Below, in pieces: positions 43,132 through 52,105 of a stretch of DNA of 64,000 nucleotides; the first letter of the stretch is position 1, and every line of letters starts with the position of its first letter. The notes beneath the pieces are model-generated. The model ran no database searches, had not been told where the DNA came from, and was given only the letters and a program-made list of their open reading frames with translations. The position numbers and the translations under genes were made by a program. The stretch comes from Chryseobacterium indicum (GTDB taxonomy: Bacteria; Bacteroidota; Bacteroidia; Flavobacteriales; Weeksellaceae), in contig NZ_JACSGT010000001.1 in assembly GCF_021504595.1 (NCBI RefSeq), forward strand, positions 1,612,001 through 1,676,000, given 5' to 3'.

Positions 43132-44910
43132 ATGAGCAATATAGTAAAAGGTGGAGAATTCTTAATTAAAGAAATTCCTGCAAACGAAATTTTCAGTCTT
43201 GAAGAACTGAATGAAGAACAAAAAATGCTTCGCGATTCTGCGAAAGAATTTATAGACAGAGAAGTATTTCCGCAAAAAGAACGTTTCGAGAAAAAAGATT
43301 ATGCATTTACCGAAGAAGTAATGCGTAAGCTTGGAGAAATGGGATTATTGGGAATTGCCGTTCCTGAAAATTACGGAGGTCTTGGAATGGGATTCGTAAC
43401 AACCATGCTTGCCTGCGATTACATTTCCGGAGTTACAGGTTCATTGGCAACTGCTTATGGAGCGCATACCGGAATCGGTACCCTTCCCATCGTTCTTTAC
43501 GGAACAGAAGCTCAGAAACAAAAATATCTTCCGGATTTAGCAGCGGGAACAAAATTCGGTGCTTATTGTTTGACTGAACCGGATGCCGGTTCTGATGCCA
43601 ATTCAGGGAAAACGAGAGCAAAATTGTCTGAAGACGGAAAACATTACATCATCAACGGACAGAAAATGTGGATTTCCAATGCAGGATTCGCCGATACTTT
43701 TACTTTGTTTGCCAAAATTGATGATGATAAAAACATCACAGGTTTCGTGATCAACCGTTCAGAACTGGAAAATCCTGAAAGCCTTACTTTTGGTGAAGAA
43801 GAACACAAATTGGGTATTCGTGCCTCTTCTACGCGTCAGGTTTTCTTTAATGATATGAAAATTCCTGTTGAAAACCTTTTAGGAGAAAGAAACAACGGAT
43901 TTAAAATCGCTTTAAATGCGCTGAATGTCGGCCGTATCAAATTAGCGGCGGCTTGTCTGGATGCACAGAGAAGAATTTTAAACCACTCTATTCAATATTC
44001 TAACGAGAGAAAACAATTCGGAGTTTCTATTTCGACTTTCGGAGCAATCAGAAAGAAACTGGCTGAAATGGCAACCGGAGTTTTCGTAAGTGAAGCAGGA
44101 TCTTACAGAGCAGCAAAAAATATTGAAGACAAAATCGAAGAACTTGTTGCAGGAGGACTGGATCATCAGGCTGCAGAACTGAAAGGAGTTGAAGAATTCG
44201 CTGTAGAATGTTCAATCCTTAAAGTTTTCGTTTCAGATTTAGCACAGCATACTGCGGATGAAGGAATTCAGGTGTACGGAGGAATGGGATTCTCTGAAGA
44301 TACTCCAATGGAAGCAGCATGGAGAGATTCAAGAATTTCAAGAATTTATGAAGGTACCAACGAAATCAACAGATTATTAGCGGTTGGAATGCTCATCAAG
44401 AAAGCGATGAAAGGAGAATTAGACTTATTATCTCCGGCAATGGCAATCAGCAAAGAACTGATGGGAATTCCTTCATTCGAAGTTCCGGATTATTCAGCTT
44501 TCATGAGCGAAGAAAAAGCAATTATTGCGAATCTTAAAAAAGTATTCTTAATGGTTTCCGGAGCTGCGCTTCAGAAATACATGATGGATATTGAAAAACA
44601 ACAGCATTTACTGTTAAACGCTTCAGAAATTCTTAACCAGATTTATATGGCAGAATCTGCAGTTTTAAGAGCTGAAAAACATTTCTCTCCTGATTCTGTG
44701 GAAGCAGCAATGGCTCAGTTAAACCTTTATAAAGCGGTTGAAAAAATTATCGTGGCAGCAAAAGAAGGAATTATTTCTTTTGCAGAAGGTGACGAGCAGA
44801 GAATGATGCTTTCAGGATTAAGAAGATTCACGAAGTATACCAACCATCCTAATGTGGTTGCACTAACAGAAAAAGTGGCAGCTCATTTTATTGAGAAAGG
44901 ACACTATTAA
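43132..44910 (+). CDS. fadE: Acyl-CoA dehydrogenase (FadE, VLCAD/ACAD9-like)
   Basis: This 592-residue FAD enzyme catalyses the first step of beta-oxidation. The ACAD core covers about residues 30-415. It has GLLGIAVPENYGGLGMGF, YCLTEPDAGSDANS (FAD/substrate loop), KMWISNAGFAD and GFKIALNALNVGRIKLAAA, followed by YGGMGFSEDTPMEAAWRD and the catalytic base Glu in YEGTNEINR. A C-terminal extension of about 170 residues is like that of VLCAD and Bacillus FadE. It is the last enzyme of the fad operon and ends in a very strong terminator. Confidence 0.95.
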   Translation: MSNIVKGGEFLIKEIPANEIFSLEELNEEQKMLRDSAKEFIDREVFPQKERFEKKDYAFTEEVMRKLGEMGLLGIAVPENYGGLGMGFVTTMLACDYISGVTGSLATAYGAHTGIGTLPIVLYGTEAQKQKYLPDLAAGTKFGAYCLTEPDAGSDANSGKTRAKLSEDGKHYIINGQKMWISNAGFADTFTLFAKIDDDKNITGFVINRSELENPESLTFGEEEHKLGIRASSTRQVFFNDMKIPVENLLGERNNGFKIALNALNVGRIKLAAACLDAQRRILNHSIQYSNERKQFGVSISTFGAIRKKLAEMATGVFVSEAGSYRAAKNIEDKIEELVAGGLDHQAAELKGVEEFAVECSILKVFVSDLAQHTADEGIQVYGGMGFSEDTPMEAAWRDSRISRIYEGTNEINRLLAVGMLIKKAMKGELDLLSPAMAISKELMGIPSFEVPDYSAFMSEEKAIIANLKKVFLMVSGAALQKYMMDIEKQQHLLLNASEILNQIYMAESAVLRAEKHFSPDSVEAAMAQLNLYKAVEKIIVAAKEGIISFAEGDEQRMMLSGLRRFTKYTNHPNVVALTEKVAAHFIEKGHY

Positions 44911-44930
44911 AAATAGTTTGAATATAATAG

Positions 44931-44961
44931 AAAATCCCGAAATTACTTTCGGGATTTTTTT
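44931..44961 (+). terminator. Terminator of the fad operon
   Basis: AAAATCCCGAAA (44931-44942) and TTTCGGGATTTT (44947-44958) form a perfect 12-bp stem with a 4-nt loop and a T-run. It can also serve the convergent DUF805 gene. Confidence 0.9.
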
Positions 44962-44962
44962 A

Positions 44963-45367
44963 TTAAAATTGTTTTTGTCCAATTTCGTTTATTTCGTTAT
45001 AGTTCCCTTTAGGATCATCTCCATACTTATTTCTACCTTGTGTTCCTTCAGTCGCATACAACACTAAAAGCCATATTCCCCCGATAATTGGAATTAAAGA
45101 AATAAACAGGAACCACCCGCTTTTATCCACATCATGCAATCTCCTTACAGAAACAGCCAACCCCGGAAGAAAAGTTACCAGTGCATACAATAAATAAAGG
45201 TATCCATAAGGAATTTCAGGTGTAAATTTCAAACCAAGAATATTATCTAATACCGCAGCAATAACTGCAAAAATCAGATTGAATAAAAGATACATCCAAT
45301 ATTCAGTTCTTCTTGCTCTTCCGCTAAAATCAGCGTACTGTTTTAATACTTTTAAGTACCATTTCAT
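44963..45367 (-). CDS. DUF805 membrane protein
   Basis: This 134-residue inner membrane protein shows the DUF805 signature (FSGRARRTEYWMYLLFN) followed by three TM helices (about 28-45, 58-76, 84-108). It contains GLAVSVRRLHDVDKSGWFL, the conserved RRLHD motif of the family. The function of DUF805 proteins is unknown. It is a single-gene unit, convergent with the fad operon. Confidence 0.9.
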   Translation of the reverse strand: MKWYLKVLKQYADFSGRARRTEYWMYLLFNLIFAVIAAVLDNILGLKFTPEIPYGYLYLLYALVTFLPGLAVSVRRLHDVDKSGWFLFISLIPIIGGIWLLVLYATEGTQGRNKYGDDPKGNYNEINEIGQKQF

Positions 45368-45521
45368 AGTTATAATTTTTTTGTTGTTTCCAAAAGTAAT
45401 GATTTTTCAATTAAAATTTTTCAGATGTAATAAAAAAGAAAATTCAATTGTCTTTGAAATATTACATCTAACCTTTTTTTAAATTCAATTATTTTTTATA
45501 CTTTTAACGTAAATACAAAAA

Positions 45522-45839
45522 ATGAGAATAACATTATTAGCCCTTCTGCTGTTTTCAGCTTCACTTTCAGCACAGCAAAAAATCAGAAAACCACTAATTC
45601 CAAGAACAGATTCTGCCGGAATTTATAAAATTGATTCTAAAGAGATCCAGCCCCTGCAAAAAGCAGATAAAAAAAATCTGTATAAAATGCCTTCTGCAAA
45701 ACCCAAAGAAGGTACAGAATATTCCAGCCTAAAAGATCAAAGACAGGATAAAAATGATTACAGAATGCTGAATTCCATCTCTCCGGAAATTCCGGAAAAA
45801 GAAGAGATTGCGAAACAGGCTCCGTCATCATCAAAATAA
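45522..45839 (+). CDS. Small secreted protein of unknown function
   Basis: This 105-residue protein has a signal peptide (MRITLLALLLFSASLSAQQ) and an unstructured, Lys/Pro/Ser-rich mature chain (KPLIPRTDSAGIYKIDSKEIQPLQK, then GTEYSSLKDQRQDKNDYRML). It has no Cys, no recognisable domain and no TM after the signal. It may be a disordered envelope peptide. It is 26 bp upstream of the yegP-like gene on the same strand, so the two are probably co-transcribed. Confidence 0.7.
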   Translation: MRITLLALLLFSASLSAQQKIRKPLIPRTDSAGIYKIDSKEIQPLQKADKKNLYKMPSAKPKEGTEYSSLKDQRQDKNDYRMLNSISPEIPEKEEIAKQAPSSSK

Positions 45840-45865
45840 ACAAATTTTAAAAAATTATTATACAC

Positions 45866-46198
45866 ATGGGAAAATTTATTATTTCTACAAGAAAAAACGG
45901 CGAGTTTCAATTTAATTTAAAAGCTACAAACGGACAGGTTATCCTTTCCAGCGAAGGCTACAGTTCTAAAGCCGGTTGCCAGAATGGCATTGAGTCGGTA
46001 AGAAAAAACGCTCAGGACGATTCTAAATTTGAAAGGCTTACCGCAAAAGACGGACGTTCTTATTTTAATCTTAAAGCAACAAACGGGCAGATTATCGGAA
46101 GCAGCCAGATGTATGAATCTGATAACGGCATGGAAAAAGGCATCGAATCCGTAAAAAACAATGCGCCAAACGCATCTGTGGAAGAAGAGCTTGATTAA
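45866..46198 (+). CDS. YegP family (DUF1508) tandem-repeat protein
   Basis: This 110-residue protein consists of two copies of the DUF1508 unit. Copy one is GEFQFNLKATNGQVILSSEG...GCQNGIESVRKNA (about residues 10-48). Copy two is RSYFNLKATNGQIIGSSQ...GMEKGIESVKNNA (about 61-100). Each is a beta-beta-beta-alpha half. The family has no assigned reaction. An overlapping hairpin and promoter separate it from the next gene. Confidence 0.92.
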   Translation: MGKFIISTRKNGEFQFNLKATNGQVILSSEGYSSKAGCQNGIESVRKNAQDDSKFERLTAKDGRSYFNLKATNGQIIGSSQMYESDNGMEKGIESVKNNAPNASVEEELD

Positions 46199-46224
46199 AA
46201 AAGATATCATAAAATAATTTTTGT

Positions 46225-46252
46225 AAAATGTCTCAGAATGTTGAGGCATTTT
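46225..46252 (+). terminator. Terminator of the yegP-like gene
   Basis: AAAATGTCTCA and TGAGGCATTTT pair in 11 positions with one G-T wobble, then a T-run. The T-run also contains the -7 box of the next gene (TATTTTTG, 46254-46261). Confidence 0.75.
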
Positions 46253-46253
46253 T

Positions 46254-46261
46254 TATTTTTG
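46254..46261 (+). promoter_or_regulatory. -7 box of the HD hydrolase gene
   Basis: TATTTTTG matches TAnnTTTG and lies 18 bp before the ATG at 46280. It overlaps the T-tract of the preceding terminator. Confidence 0.5.
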
Positions 46262-46279
46262 TACTCTACTTTACATAAG

Positions 46280-46726
46280 ATGACAAAAGAAGAAATGCTC
46301 CACAGAGCAATAAAAATAGCTGATAAGGCACATAAAGGACAAACCGATAAATATCATGCACCTTATATTGCACACGTAATGCGGGTAATGGAATACGGAA
46401 AAACACTGGACGAAAAAATTGTAGGGGTTTTGCACGACGTTGTGGAGGATCATCCTCAGGAATTCAGCCTTGATTATCTGAGAGATCAGGGATTTCCCGA
46501 GTATATTATTTTTGCGATAAGCTGTCTCACCAAATTTGATCCCAACGAAGAATATGACGATTTTGTACGAAGAACAGAACGTTCTCCTCTTGCGGTTGCC
46601 GTAAAACTCAACGATCTGCGTGATAATATGGATCTGAGAAGGGTAAACAGAGAACTTACTTCCAAAGACATCAAGAGATTTAATAAATACCTGAAAGCCT
46701 ATCATTATCTGATCGAGAAATACTAG
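46280..46726 (+). CDS. HD-domain phosphohydrolase, RelA/SpoT-hydrolase-like
   Basis: From the ATG at 46280 this is a 148-residue metal-dependent phosphohydrolase. KAHKGQTDKYHAPYIAHVMRV carries the first His of the HD fold. LHDVVEDH provides the HD pair and the ED motif, and VAVKLNDLRDNMDL supplies the final Asp. These match the hydrolase half of RelA/SpoT and the stand-alone MESH1-like enzymes, so hydrolysis of (p)ppGpp is possible but not proven. I prefer this start to the ATG at 46238, which lies before the promoter box. The M48 gene follows 21 bp later on the same strand. Confidence 0.85.
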   Translation: MTKEEMLHRAIKIADKAHKGQTDKYHAPYIAHVMRVMEYGKTLDEKIVGVLHDVVEDHPQEFSLDYLRDQGFPEYIIFAISCLTKFDPNEEYDDFVRRTERSPLAVAVKLNDLRDNMDLRRVNRELTSKDIKRFNKYLKAYHYLIEKY

Positions 46727-46747
46727 AAAATTATAAAAAAACACACA

Positions 46748-48799
46748 ATGACTAATAACCTGCCTCCTATTTCATCGGCTTACCGATCTAAGCTGATTTC
46801 TGCTGTTATATCAATATCCGTATTCTTTATTGTTTATTTTATCCTGATTCTCATATCGCTGCTGCTGATTTTCCTGCTGGGGTATGGAGCGATAAATCTT
46901 GTAACATTTCATCCCAGCTATTTTACTGCTATTATTGCTTTGGGAATGATAAGTATCGGGCTTATTGTTTTTTATTTTTTAATAAAATTTATCTTCATCA
47001 GGAAAAATTACAGCACAAAACATTTAATTGAAGTAGACAGAAAAGCTCAGCCGGAACTGTTTGCCATTATTGATGAAATTATTCTGGAAACAAAAGTAAG
47101 CAGACCGGGAAAAGTTTTTCTGTCGCCGGAAGTAAATGCAAGTGTAAGCTACAATTCTCTTTTCTGGAGTATGTTTTTACCTGTTAAAAAGAATCTTACC
47201 ATCGGAATCGGGCTGGTAAATTCTTTAACTGTAGGTGAACTTAAAAGCGTTTTAGCGCATGAATTCGGACATTTCTCACAGCGAAGTATGAAAATCGGAG
47301 GATATGTAAATCAGGCAGAAAAAATTATTTTTGATACGGTTTACAACAATAAAGATTTTGAAAATTCAATCAGACACGGATCAGGACAATGGGCATTTCA
47401 GCTTGCCGGATTAATTTCTGTAGCTTTTATTAATGTCTTTCAGTTTATTTTAAAGATCTTTTCAGATTTTCTTTTTAAAAACAATGCTTCATTGCGAAGA
47501 GAAATGGAGTTTCATGCGGATGCAGTGGCGACTTACGTTACTAATCCGAAAGAGCAGACTTCATCTTTATTAAGGCTGGATTTAAGCAATGCGGCGTTCA
47601 ACAGTTCTTTTATGTTTTATGCAGAGAGCGGGAATAAATATCTGCCTGAAAATTTATTTGAAAACCAAAGTTTGCTGATGAAGATTTTCGGTGAAAGAAA
47701 CAATCATTTATTTGAGCATGAGCTTCCGAAAATAGATCTTGAAGATATTACCCGATATAATAAGACAAAAGTAAAAATTGAAGATCAATGGTCTTTTCAT
47801 CCCGAAACGGATAAAAGAGTTGAAATGATCCGGAAAAATCAGACAAAAAACAATCCTGAAAATAACGACCTTGCAAAAAATATAATCCGCGGGTATACGG
47901 AAATATGCAGGATTCTGACAAGCAAATATTTAACGCTGTACAATATTAAAAATGCGGGTGAAGTTATTGGTAATAATGATCAGTTTCTTCAGCTTTACAA
48001 TGAAAAATATCCTTACAGACTGATAAATTCAGCATTCAACGGATATTATGAAAGTCACAATCCTGTTTTGGAAAATATTGATGAGCTTATAAAAGATACT
48101 GATTTGGTAGTAAAAGAGGACTTCTTCAGCGATCAGTATGTTTCTCTGGTTTATGAAAAAGCAGGAACAGAAAGCGATTTGTATACTTTGAATTATCTTG
48201 CTGAAAATCCTAAAGCTGTTAAAACCTTTACCTACATTGGAAAGCTGTACAAATCCAGAGAAGCAAGACTTTTGGTTCCTAAGATTAAAGAAGAATCCGG
48301 AAATCTGAATAAGCAGTTGTTAGAAAATGACATTCGTATTTTCAGATACTTTTACAGCATTGCTGATGATCATGAAAAGGAAATTTTAGCAGCTAAATAC
48401 AGAAAATTTGCTTTGCTGGATAAAGAGTTTGATATTTTCCAGAATTCCATTAATAATTTTACGCCTCATCTGGAATTTATGATGGTTACTTTGCCGTTGG
48501 AGGAAATCCGTAAGCACAGAGCTGTTTTACTAAAGAACGAAAAACCGTTTAAAGATGTTTTGAAACATTTCATGGAAGAATCTGCCTACAAAGACTTTTT
48601 AACGACTGAAAATAAGCAGCTTCTTAAAGATTTCATCAGTTCCGAATATATTTATTTCAATCATGACAAATACATTCAGAAAGAAGTGGATATTTTATTT
48701 TCTTTAATTAATGAATATCAGGCAATAATCAATAAAATTTACATTGATTTTAAAGAAGAGCTTATTGAATATCAGAAAAGACTGGAAAAAGTACATTAA
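46748..48799 (+). CDS. M48 family membrane metallopeptidase
   Basis: This 683-residue zinc protease has two N-terminal TMs (about 18-45 and 55-80), then a peptidase domain. HEFGH (in LKSVLAHEFGHFSQ, about residues 174-178) is the HExxH site. The third zinc ligand is a Glu in RREMEFHADAVA. A further hydrophobic segment (about 215-240) and a long helical C-terminal region of about 350 residues follow; the latter has no domain I recognise. It resembles HtpX/Ste24 relatives of Bacteroidota that degrade membrane proteins. Its stop codon overlaps that of the convergent DUF2490 gene by 4 bp, leaving no room for a terminator. Confidence 0.92.
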   Translation: MTNNLPPISSAYRSKLISAVISISVFFIVYFILILISLLLIFLLGYGAINLVTFHPSYFTAIIALGMISIGLIVFYFLIKFIFIRKNYSTKHLIEVDRKAQPELFAIIDEIILETKVSRPGKVFLSPEVNASVSYNSLFWSMFLPVKKNLTIGIGLVNSLTVGELKSVLAHEFGHFSQRSMKIGGYVNQAEKIIFDTVYNNKDFENSIRHGSGQWAFQLAGLISVAFINVFQFILKIFSDFLFKNNASLRREMEFHADAVATYVTNPKEQTSSLLRLDLSNAAFNSSFMFYAESGNKYLPENLFENQSLLMKIFGERNNHLFEHELPKIDLEDITRYNKTKVKIEDQWSFHPETDKRVEMIRKNQTKNNPENNDLAKNIIRGYTEICRILTSKYLTLYNIKNAGEVIGNNDQFLQLYNEKYPYRLINSAFNGYYESHNPVLENIDELIKDTDLVVKEDFFSDQYVSLVYEKAGTESDLYTLNYLAENPKAVKTFTYIGKLYKSREARLLVPKIKEESGNLNKQLLENDIRIFRYFYSIADDHEKEILAAKYRKFALLDKEFDIFQNSINNFTPHLEFMMVTLPLEEIRKHRAVLLKNEKPFKDVLKHFMEESAYKDFLTTENKQLLKDFISSEYIYFNHDKYIQKEVDILFSLINEYQAIINKIYIDFKEELIEYQKRLEKVH

Positions 48800-49512
48800 T
48801 CCGCTCCGGGATAATCAAATGTTTTAACTGGATGTTTGGTTCCGTCGATATTAATGTTTAAAGCAACATACAGGAAATGAAAATTCTGGTTTGAGGAAGC
48901 ATTGAATTCTCTCTGCCAAAGATATCCTGCAGCAACTCCCACACTATTATCGATCTGATAACCACCGCCGACATACACTCTGTTTCTTGCGAAAGTAGGT
49001 TTCGCAGGGCTCACAAAGAAAACCTCATCGTATGCATTGGCAAAAACAGTTCCTTTCTTTACTTCTTTTGCATTAAGGGGAACACTTACATTCAGACGGT
49101 AACGGTAACGCATTCTTTCGGAATTTTTGTCAGACAGAGGTTCGTGAAACCATGATTTTTCTGCACGGAATCTGTTTTCGAACTTTACAATTCCTTTTTT
49201 AACATCGATTACGTCCTGTAACCACACACGGAACTCTTCTTTGTTGATAGAATGGTCTTTATAAGTTGCATATCTTCCCATTCCGATGAAAGGTTTATGA
49301 TTTTTGGTAAGATTATACCCCAATCCTCCTTTTATTTCGTAGTAATCGGGGTATGTAAATTCTTGAATTCCTCTTGACTGACCTTCCAGATAAAGAAAAA
49401 ATTTAGGATGAAATTTGTAAGTGATGGTGACTGCATTGAAGCTGGAAATATGTTCCTGTGCTTTAAGAAATGTAACACCTAAAAGTAAACTCAAACTCAC
49501 AAACAGTTTCAT
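48796..49512 (-). CDS. DUF2490 outer membrane or periplasmic protein
   Basis: This 238-residue protein has a signal peptide (MKLFVSLSLLLGVTFLKAQ) and a beta-rich mature chain typical of DUF2490. VTITYKFHPKFFLYLEGQSRGIQEFTYPDYYEIKGGLGYN is followed by RFRAEKSWFHEPL, RMRYRYRLNVSVPL and a C-terminal strand FLYVALNINID. It looks like a small outer membrane barrel. It follows the TonB-receptor gene by 74 bp on the same strand and could be its partner, though the family function is unknown. Confidence 0.88.
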   Translation of the reverse strand: MKLFVSLSLLLGVTFLKAQEHISSFNAVTITYKFHPKFFLYLEGQSRGIQEFTYPDYYEIKGGLGYNLTKNHKPFIGMGRYATYKDHSINKEEFRVWLQDVIDVKKGIVKFENRFRAEKSWFHEPLSDKNSERMRYRYRLNVSVPLNAKEVKKGTVFANAYDEVFFVSPAKPTFARNRVYVGGGYQIDNSVGVAAGYLWQREFNASSNQNFHFLYVALNINIDGTKHPVKTFDYPGAD

Positions 49513-49586
49513 CTAATAAAATTTTTGCAAATGTAAATGAATTAACAATTTCGTAATATTAACTTTCATTCATCATTAATTAACAT

Positions 49587-51398
49587 TTACTTAATATTAA
49601 TATTGTAAGAAAAACCAATGTGGAACCATCTTTGCGGCATTTGTACACCGAAAGTTTCTGTATATGAAGTATTTGTTAGATTATTAATTAAAACATACAC
49701 GGAAAAATCTTTTTTGGCAAAACTCAGTTTTTCATCAAGAAGATTATAGCTTCCATTGTTCAGTCTTCCATTATAACGGTAAACTACTTCATTGGTAAAG
49801 TTTTTCAGGAATTTTGTTTCCAGCTTTGCAATGAACTGATGTTTTAAATTATCCAGAACATATCTTGCCACAAAATTACCAGACTGATTCGCTTTGTTAT
49901 CCAGATACGTGTAACCGACTGTATATTTCAGCCATTCATTTAATCTGTGATTAAATTCCGCTTCAATTCCTTTTAAGGTAGTATCTCCTATGTTCTGTGC
50001 ATACCAGCCTGCATCATTCGGCTTAATTTTAGTCCAGTCGATTGCATTTCCGGAATCCCGAAGGAATCCGCTTACTTTTGCCAGAATATTTTTTGTCTGA
50101 TACTGGTATCCCAATTCTGCGTAAACCGCACTTTCAGGTTTCAGATTCGGATTTCCAACCTCTGTTTTGCTTACATAATACAAATCTGTGAAAGTAGGAA
50201 CCCTGTGAACTTTTGCAATATTTCCGTAGATTTTATTGTTTGGGTTAAAGCTAAATCCTACATCCAAACCGGGATAAAAAAAGTTTCCTTCTTTGGAATA
50301 ATTTGCCCAGGAAATTCCGGGACTGATGTTTAATTTTTTATTGAGTAAAGAAAAATGGTGTTCAAAGAAAACCTGCGATACAAAACGGTTTCTTTCTCCC
50401 AGATTGTTGCTTACCAGAAATTCTTTTCTTAATTCTACTCCTATTCCTGTTGTTCCCAATCCCCATTCGTAAGTAGAATTCACCTCTCCTCCTACATTAT
50501 TTCCGATGTGCATATTACGGTAAATTTCAGGTTTCTGCCTGTTGAAAAGATACATATCCTGTCCTCTTCTCCAGTACACATTTGAGCTGAGTTTTAACTT
50601 TCCGAATCTTTGCTGATGGGCTAAACTTACAATTGAAGCCTGCGTTTCTTCATACTGTTCCGTAGCCGCTTTTGAAGCATAAAAACCATTTGCTCCGAAT
50701 TTCTTCTCAGAAAAACCAGCCTGAAGTCTGATATCACCTTCTTTTATATTCAGTTTACTCTGATAAAATACATTTCTGATCTCATAATCTGTATTGTACA
50801 TATAGCCTTCTGAACCTGCAGAATTAGCCTGTAAAGAATTGGAAAATTTTTCATTTCCAAGCTGAGCGTTCAGACCAAAACCGTAAGTTTTATAATCTCC
50901 TCCTTCTGCGCTTATCTTTACTCTTTTTCCCGGATTTGTTTTTGTGATCACATTAATTACTCCGGCATAGGCATTCTGCCCGAATCGTCTTGCTGCAGGA
51001 CCTTTGATTACTTCAATTCTTTCGATATCATCAAGATCAACAGGAAGATTCATGGAGTTATGTCCGGTCTGCGAATCATTCATCCTGATTCCGTTAAGAA
51101 GCAGCAGAACCTGTTCAAAAGAGCTTCCTCTAAAGCCGATATCACTCTGCACACCATTCGCTCCTCTCCTTCTGATATCCATTCCCGGAACCTGCTGAAG
51201 AATTTCATCGATGCTTTTTGCAGGAGAATTAATGATGTCTTCTCTTGTAATGATCGTGATATTCTGGTTGGCTGTTTTGTAAGGTGTTGAAATAAGTTTT
51301 CCCTGAACCTCAATGGTCTCAATATCGGTTGATTTTTCCTGTGCGTACATAAAGCAGAATGTTCCTACAAGAAAAACAGGAAGTATTTTTTTAATCAT
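49587..51398 (-). CDS. TonB-dependent outer membrane receptor (BtuB/FepA-like)
   Basis: This 603-residue receptor has a signal peptide ending FMYAQ. A TonB box-like stretch DIETIEVQG is followed by a plug domain of about 45-160 with IITREDIINSPAKSIDEILQQVPGMDIRRRG and VEVIKGPAARRFGQNAYAGVINVITK. The beta-barrel ends in FHIGFSYNINIK. It is shorter than most (no N-terminal CarboxypepD extension), resembling vitamin B12/colicin-type receptors. The ligand is not deducible. A 7-7-7 inverted repeat lies 58-78 bp upstream, and the DUF2490 gene follows. Confidence 0.92.
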   Translation of the reverse strand: MIKKILPVFLVGTFCFMYAQEKSTDIETIEVQGKLISTPYKTANQNITIITREDIINSPAKSIDEILQQVPGMDIRRRGANGVQSDIGFRGSSFEQVLLLLNGIRMNDSQTGHNSMNLPVDLDDIERIEVIKGPAARRFGQNAYAGVINVITKTNPGKRVKISAEGGDYKTYGFGLNAQLGNEKFSNSLQANSAGSEGYMYNTDYEIRNVFYQSKLNIKEGDIRLQAGFSEKKFGANGFYASKAATEQYEETQASIVSLAHQQRFGKLKLSSNVYWRRGQDMYLFNRQKPEIYRNMHIGNNVGGEVNSTYEWGLGTTGIGVELRKEFLVSNNLGERNRFVSQVFFEHHFSLLNKKLNISPGISWANYSKEGNFFYPGLDVGFSFNPNNKIYGNIAKVHRVPTFTDLYYVSKTEVGNPNLKPESAVYAELGYQYQTKNILAKVSGFLRDSGNAIDWTKIKPNDAGWYAQNIGDTTLKGIEAEFNHRLNEWLKYTVGYTYLDNKANQSGNFVARYVLDNLKHQFIAKLETKFLKNFTNEVVYRYNGRLNNGSYNLLDEKLSFAKKDFSVYVLINNLTNTSYTETFGVQMPQRWFHIGFSYNINIK

Positions 51399-51455
51399 GA
51401 TCAGTTTTATTCTCAGTTAGTTTCGTGAACGCAAAAGTACTGGAGATCATGAAGA

Positions 51456-51476
51456 ATGACAAATGATAGTTGTCAT
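51456..51476. promoter_or_regulatory. Inverted repeat upstream of the TonB receptor gene
   Basis: ATGACAA (51456-51462) and TTGTCAT (51470-51476) are perfect 7-bp arms around a 7-bp spacer, about 58 bp upstream of the receptor start. A similar but shorter motif TGACATTTGTCA occurs at 59240-59251. Confidence 0.5.
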
Positions 51477-51483
51477 AAAAAAA

Positions 51484-51505
51484 GATGCGACAGTAATATC
51501 GCATC
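51484..51505 (-). terminator. Minus-strand hairpin terminator upstream of the TonB receptor gene
   Basis: GATGCGA and TCGCATC form a perfect 7-bp stem with an 8-nt loop. On the minus strand it is followed by seven T (A-run 51477-51483). It would end transcripts arriving from the 73-aa ORF at 51671-51892. Confidence 0.7.
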
Positions 51506-51670
51506 CCGGGAAGTAATTTCGTTATCTTTTTCTCATTAAATGTGTAATAAGATCTCTGAATAATTTTCTCATTTCTATATTACATATTTATGACTGCAAT
51601 TTTAACAAATTTTAAAATAAAAAGCAATACCACAAACTTAAAAAAACTTATCTTTCAGAAATATAATCTC

Positions 51671-51892
51671 TTATTTTTTATTTTTAAAAATATTTTTTAT
51701 CGTATTATCAAAGTCTGATACTAAAGATACGCCTTCAGCTTTTATAAACTGTAACTTTTTAACAAGGATAATACGGCTGACATCAATTTTCAAATCGGGA
51801 TGATTCTTTTTAATATCCGCTACATCAAAGTATTCTTCCTCCTTTAAAAAAATACTTTTTATTTTTTTTTGTTTTAATAGTTCAGGTAACAT
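51671..51892 (-). CDS. Small hypothetical protein
   Basis: This is a 73-residue charged protein (MLPELLKQKKIKSIFLKEEE...DFDNTIKNIFKNKK) with no signal peptide, TM or Cys. I see no known family. A terminator hairpin lies 166 bp downstream on the same strand. It sits next to an IS1595-type transposase in an AT-rich, sparsely coded stretch, so it may be a remnant or cargo of a mobile region. No consensus -7 box was found upstream. The ORF is plausible but not secure. Confidence 0.45.
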   Translation of the reverse strand: MLPELLKQKKIKSIFLKEEEYFDVADIKKNHPDLKIDVSRIILVKKLQFIKAEGVSLVSDFDNTIKNIFKNKK

Positions 51893-52105
51893 ATTTCAAG
51901 TGTTAAAATAGTCATTATTTATGTTTTTCTGAAAGAAAACTTATCTTTTATCAGCATTTTTTGCATCTAAAAAAAGAAACCAATCCCCATCAGAACATAT
52001 ATAAATCACAAATTTATGATTTAAATATAAGACTTAATATGGCATTCCGTAAAATTACCCGAAAACAATGATTCGTATACAAAATAATTAATAATAATTG
52101 TTTTT

